From: Mucilaginibacter sp.
GTDB taxonomy: Bacteria; Bacteroidota; Bacteroidia; Sphingobacteriales; Sphingobacteriaceae
Direction: 5' to 3'
Assembly (NCBI RefSeq): GCF_025359345.1
Contig: NZ_JANYGQ010000027.1
Location: forward strand, 1-64,000
DNA length: 64,000 nucleotides
Shown: piece after piece, positions 63,565-64,000 of the stretch
Layout: every line of letters begins with the position of its first letter
Numbering within the stretch: position 1 is the stretch's first letter
The notes under the pieces: generated by a model
Told to the model about the DNA's origin: nothing
Seen by the model: the letters and a program-made list of their open reading frames with translations, nothing else
The model's database searches: none
Program-made: the position numbers and the translations under genes

Positions 63565-64000
63565 ATGATGACGCCTTGTCGCTATTTACTAACTGTACTG
63601 CTTGTTTTGGTCTGCACAATTGCTTACGGCCAACAGGATCTCGATTTTACAATAACTGCGAGCTTGTTAACGGGCAAAAAGGTATTAAAGGTAAAGCGCG
63701 ATTTTTCCGATCCTTATGCATGGGTGCTCACCTCAAACAATGGCGTGTATCGCGTAAACAGCCTAACTTTAACAATAGATGATTATACCGCTAAATTTTC
63801 TGCATATAGTAACCTTCACTTTATTGATATAGCAGGCCTCGACCAGGATGAGGTTTTCATTGCCGCTAATTCAACCAATGTAATTGAATATAAAAATGGC
63901 GCACTAAAAAAGATCGGGTCGTCTGATGGGCTCGCAGGCGCGGTAAATTCAATTGGGGTCTCCAATTTTGACGGTGTTACCGGCCGCGGCAAACTGCTTA
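63565..64000 (+). CDS. Secreted protein, 3' end cut by the window
   Basis: The frame opens at ATG 63565 (also 63568) and stays open to the last base, giving 145 residues. A signal peptide is present (YLLTVLLVLVCTIAYGQ). The mature part has short beta-propeller-like blades (DPYAWVLTSNNGVYRVNSLT, LDQDEVFIAANSTNVIEYKN), the pattern of periplasmic propeller sensor domains or other propeller proteins. If the protein is long, a two-component hybrid sensor is possible, but this cannot be decided here. Confidence 0.7.
   Translation, partial: MMTPCRYLLTVLLVLVCTIAYGQQDLDFTITASLLTGKKVLKVKRDFSDPYAWVLTSNNGVYRVNSLTLTIDDYTAKFSAYSNLHFIDIAGLDQDEVFIAANSTNVIEYKNGALKKIGSSDGLAGAVNSIGVSNFDGVTGRGKLL

Overview
The window looks like a chromosome segment of a Bacteroidota bacterium of the Sphingobacteriaceae type (Mucilaginibacter/Pedobacter-like). 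This is inferred from two SusC/SusD outer-membrane pairs, a FecI-type sigma/FecR/STN-SusC cascade, Bacteroidota-style lipoboxes and the gene families present. It was not checked by a database search. No rRNA, tRNA, CRISPR array, transposase or phage gene was seen.

Layout. 1-4.5 kb: the 3' part of katG, a non-heme chloroperoxidase-like hydrolase and an AraC regulator. 4.9-12.6 kb: ECF sigma factor, FecR anti-sigma, SusC with an STN signalling domain and SusD, a complete trans-envelope signalling and uptake unit that ends in a strong terminator. 12.7-18.6 kb: a membrane protein with a duplicated two-helix module, then a minus-strand pair in which a LodA/GoxA-type CTQ (cysteine tryptophylquinone) oxidase carries an N-terminal catalase-fold domain and is followed by its LodB-like flavoprotein. 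19-29 kb: mostly small envelope and redox proteins (VOC, OsmC, CAP, MBL, peroxiredoxin), an MFS transporter, and a three-domain regulator (DUF4242, degenerate cyclase, AraC HTH) followed by a secreted DUF4242 protein. 29.5-38 kb: accessory region with a large DUF4062-NACHT (STAND) protein, a good candidate for an NLR-like defence gene. It is bracketed by palindromic repeat elements and followed by a JAMM-like lipoprotein operon. 38-40 kb: flavin monooxygenase and small ORFs.

40.3-50 kb: a ROK repressor and alpha/beta hydrolase face a five-gene operon of DUF1080 (3-keto-glycoside hydrolase) and Gfo/Idh/MocA oxidoreductases, probably a 3-keto-sugar pathway. Two AGTACT-centred palindromes exactly two helical turns apart lie between them. 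50-60 kb: a TetR regulator faces a SusC/SusD pair followed by two secreted phosphoesterases. An identical-type operator lies before tetR and before susC, and the SusC signal peptide is put out of frame by an A8 tract just after the ATG. 60-64 kb: DUF2200, a GH39-like glycosidase, an ArsR/AHSA1 operon with twin operators, and the 5' end of a secreted protein cut by the window edge.

The most unusual items are the catalase-fold/CTQ oxidase fusion that lacks the catalase distal His, the DUF4062-NACHT gene with its flanking repeats, the A8 frameshift in susC, the degenerate-cyclase AraC regulator, and the twin-operator arrangements for the TetR, ROK and ArsR regulators.
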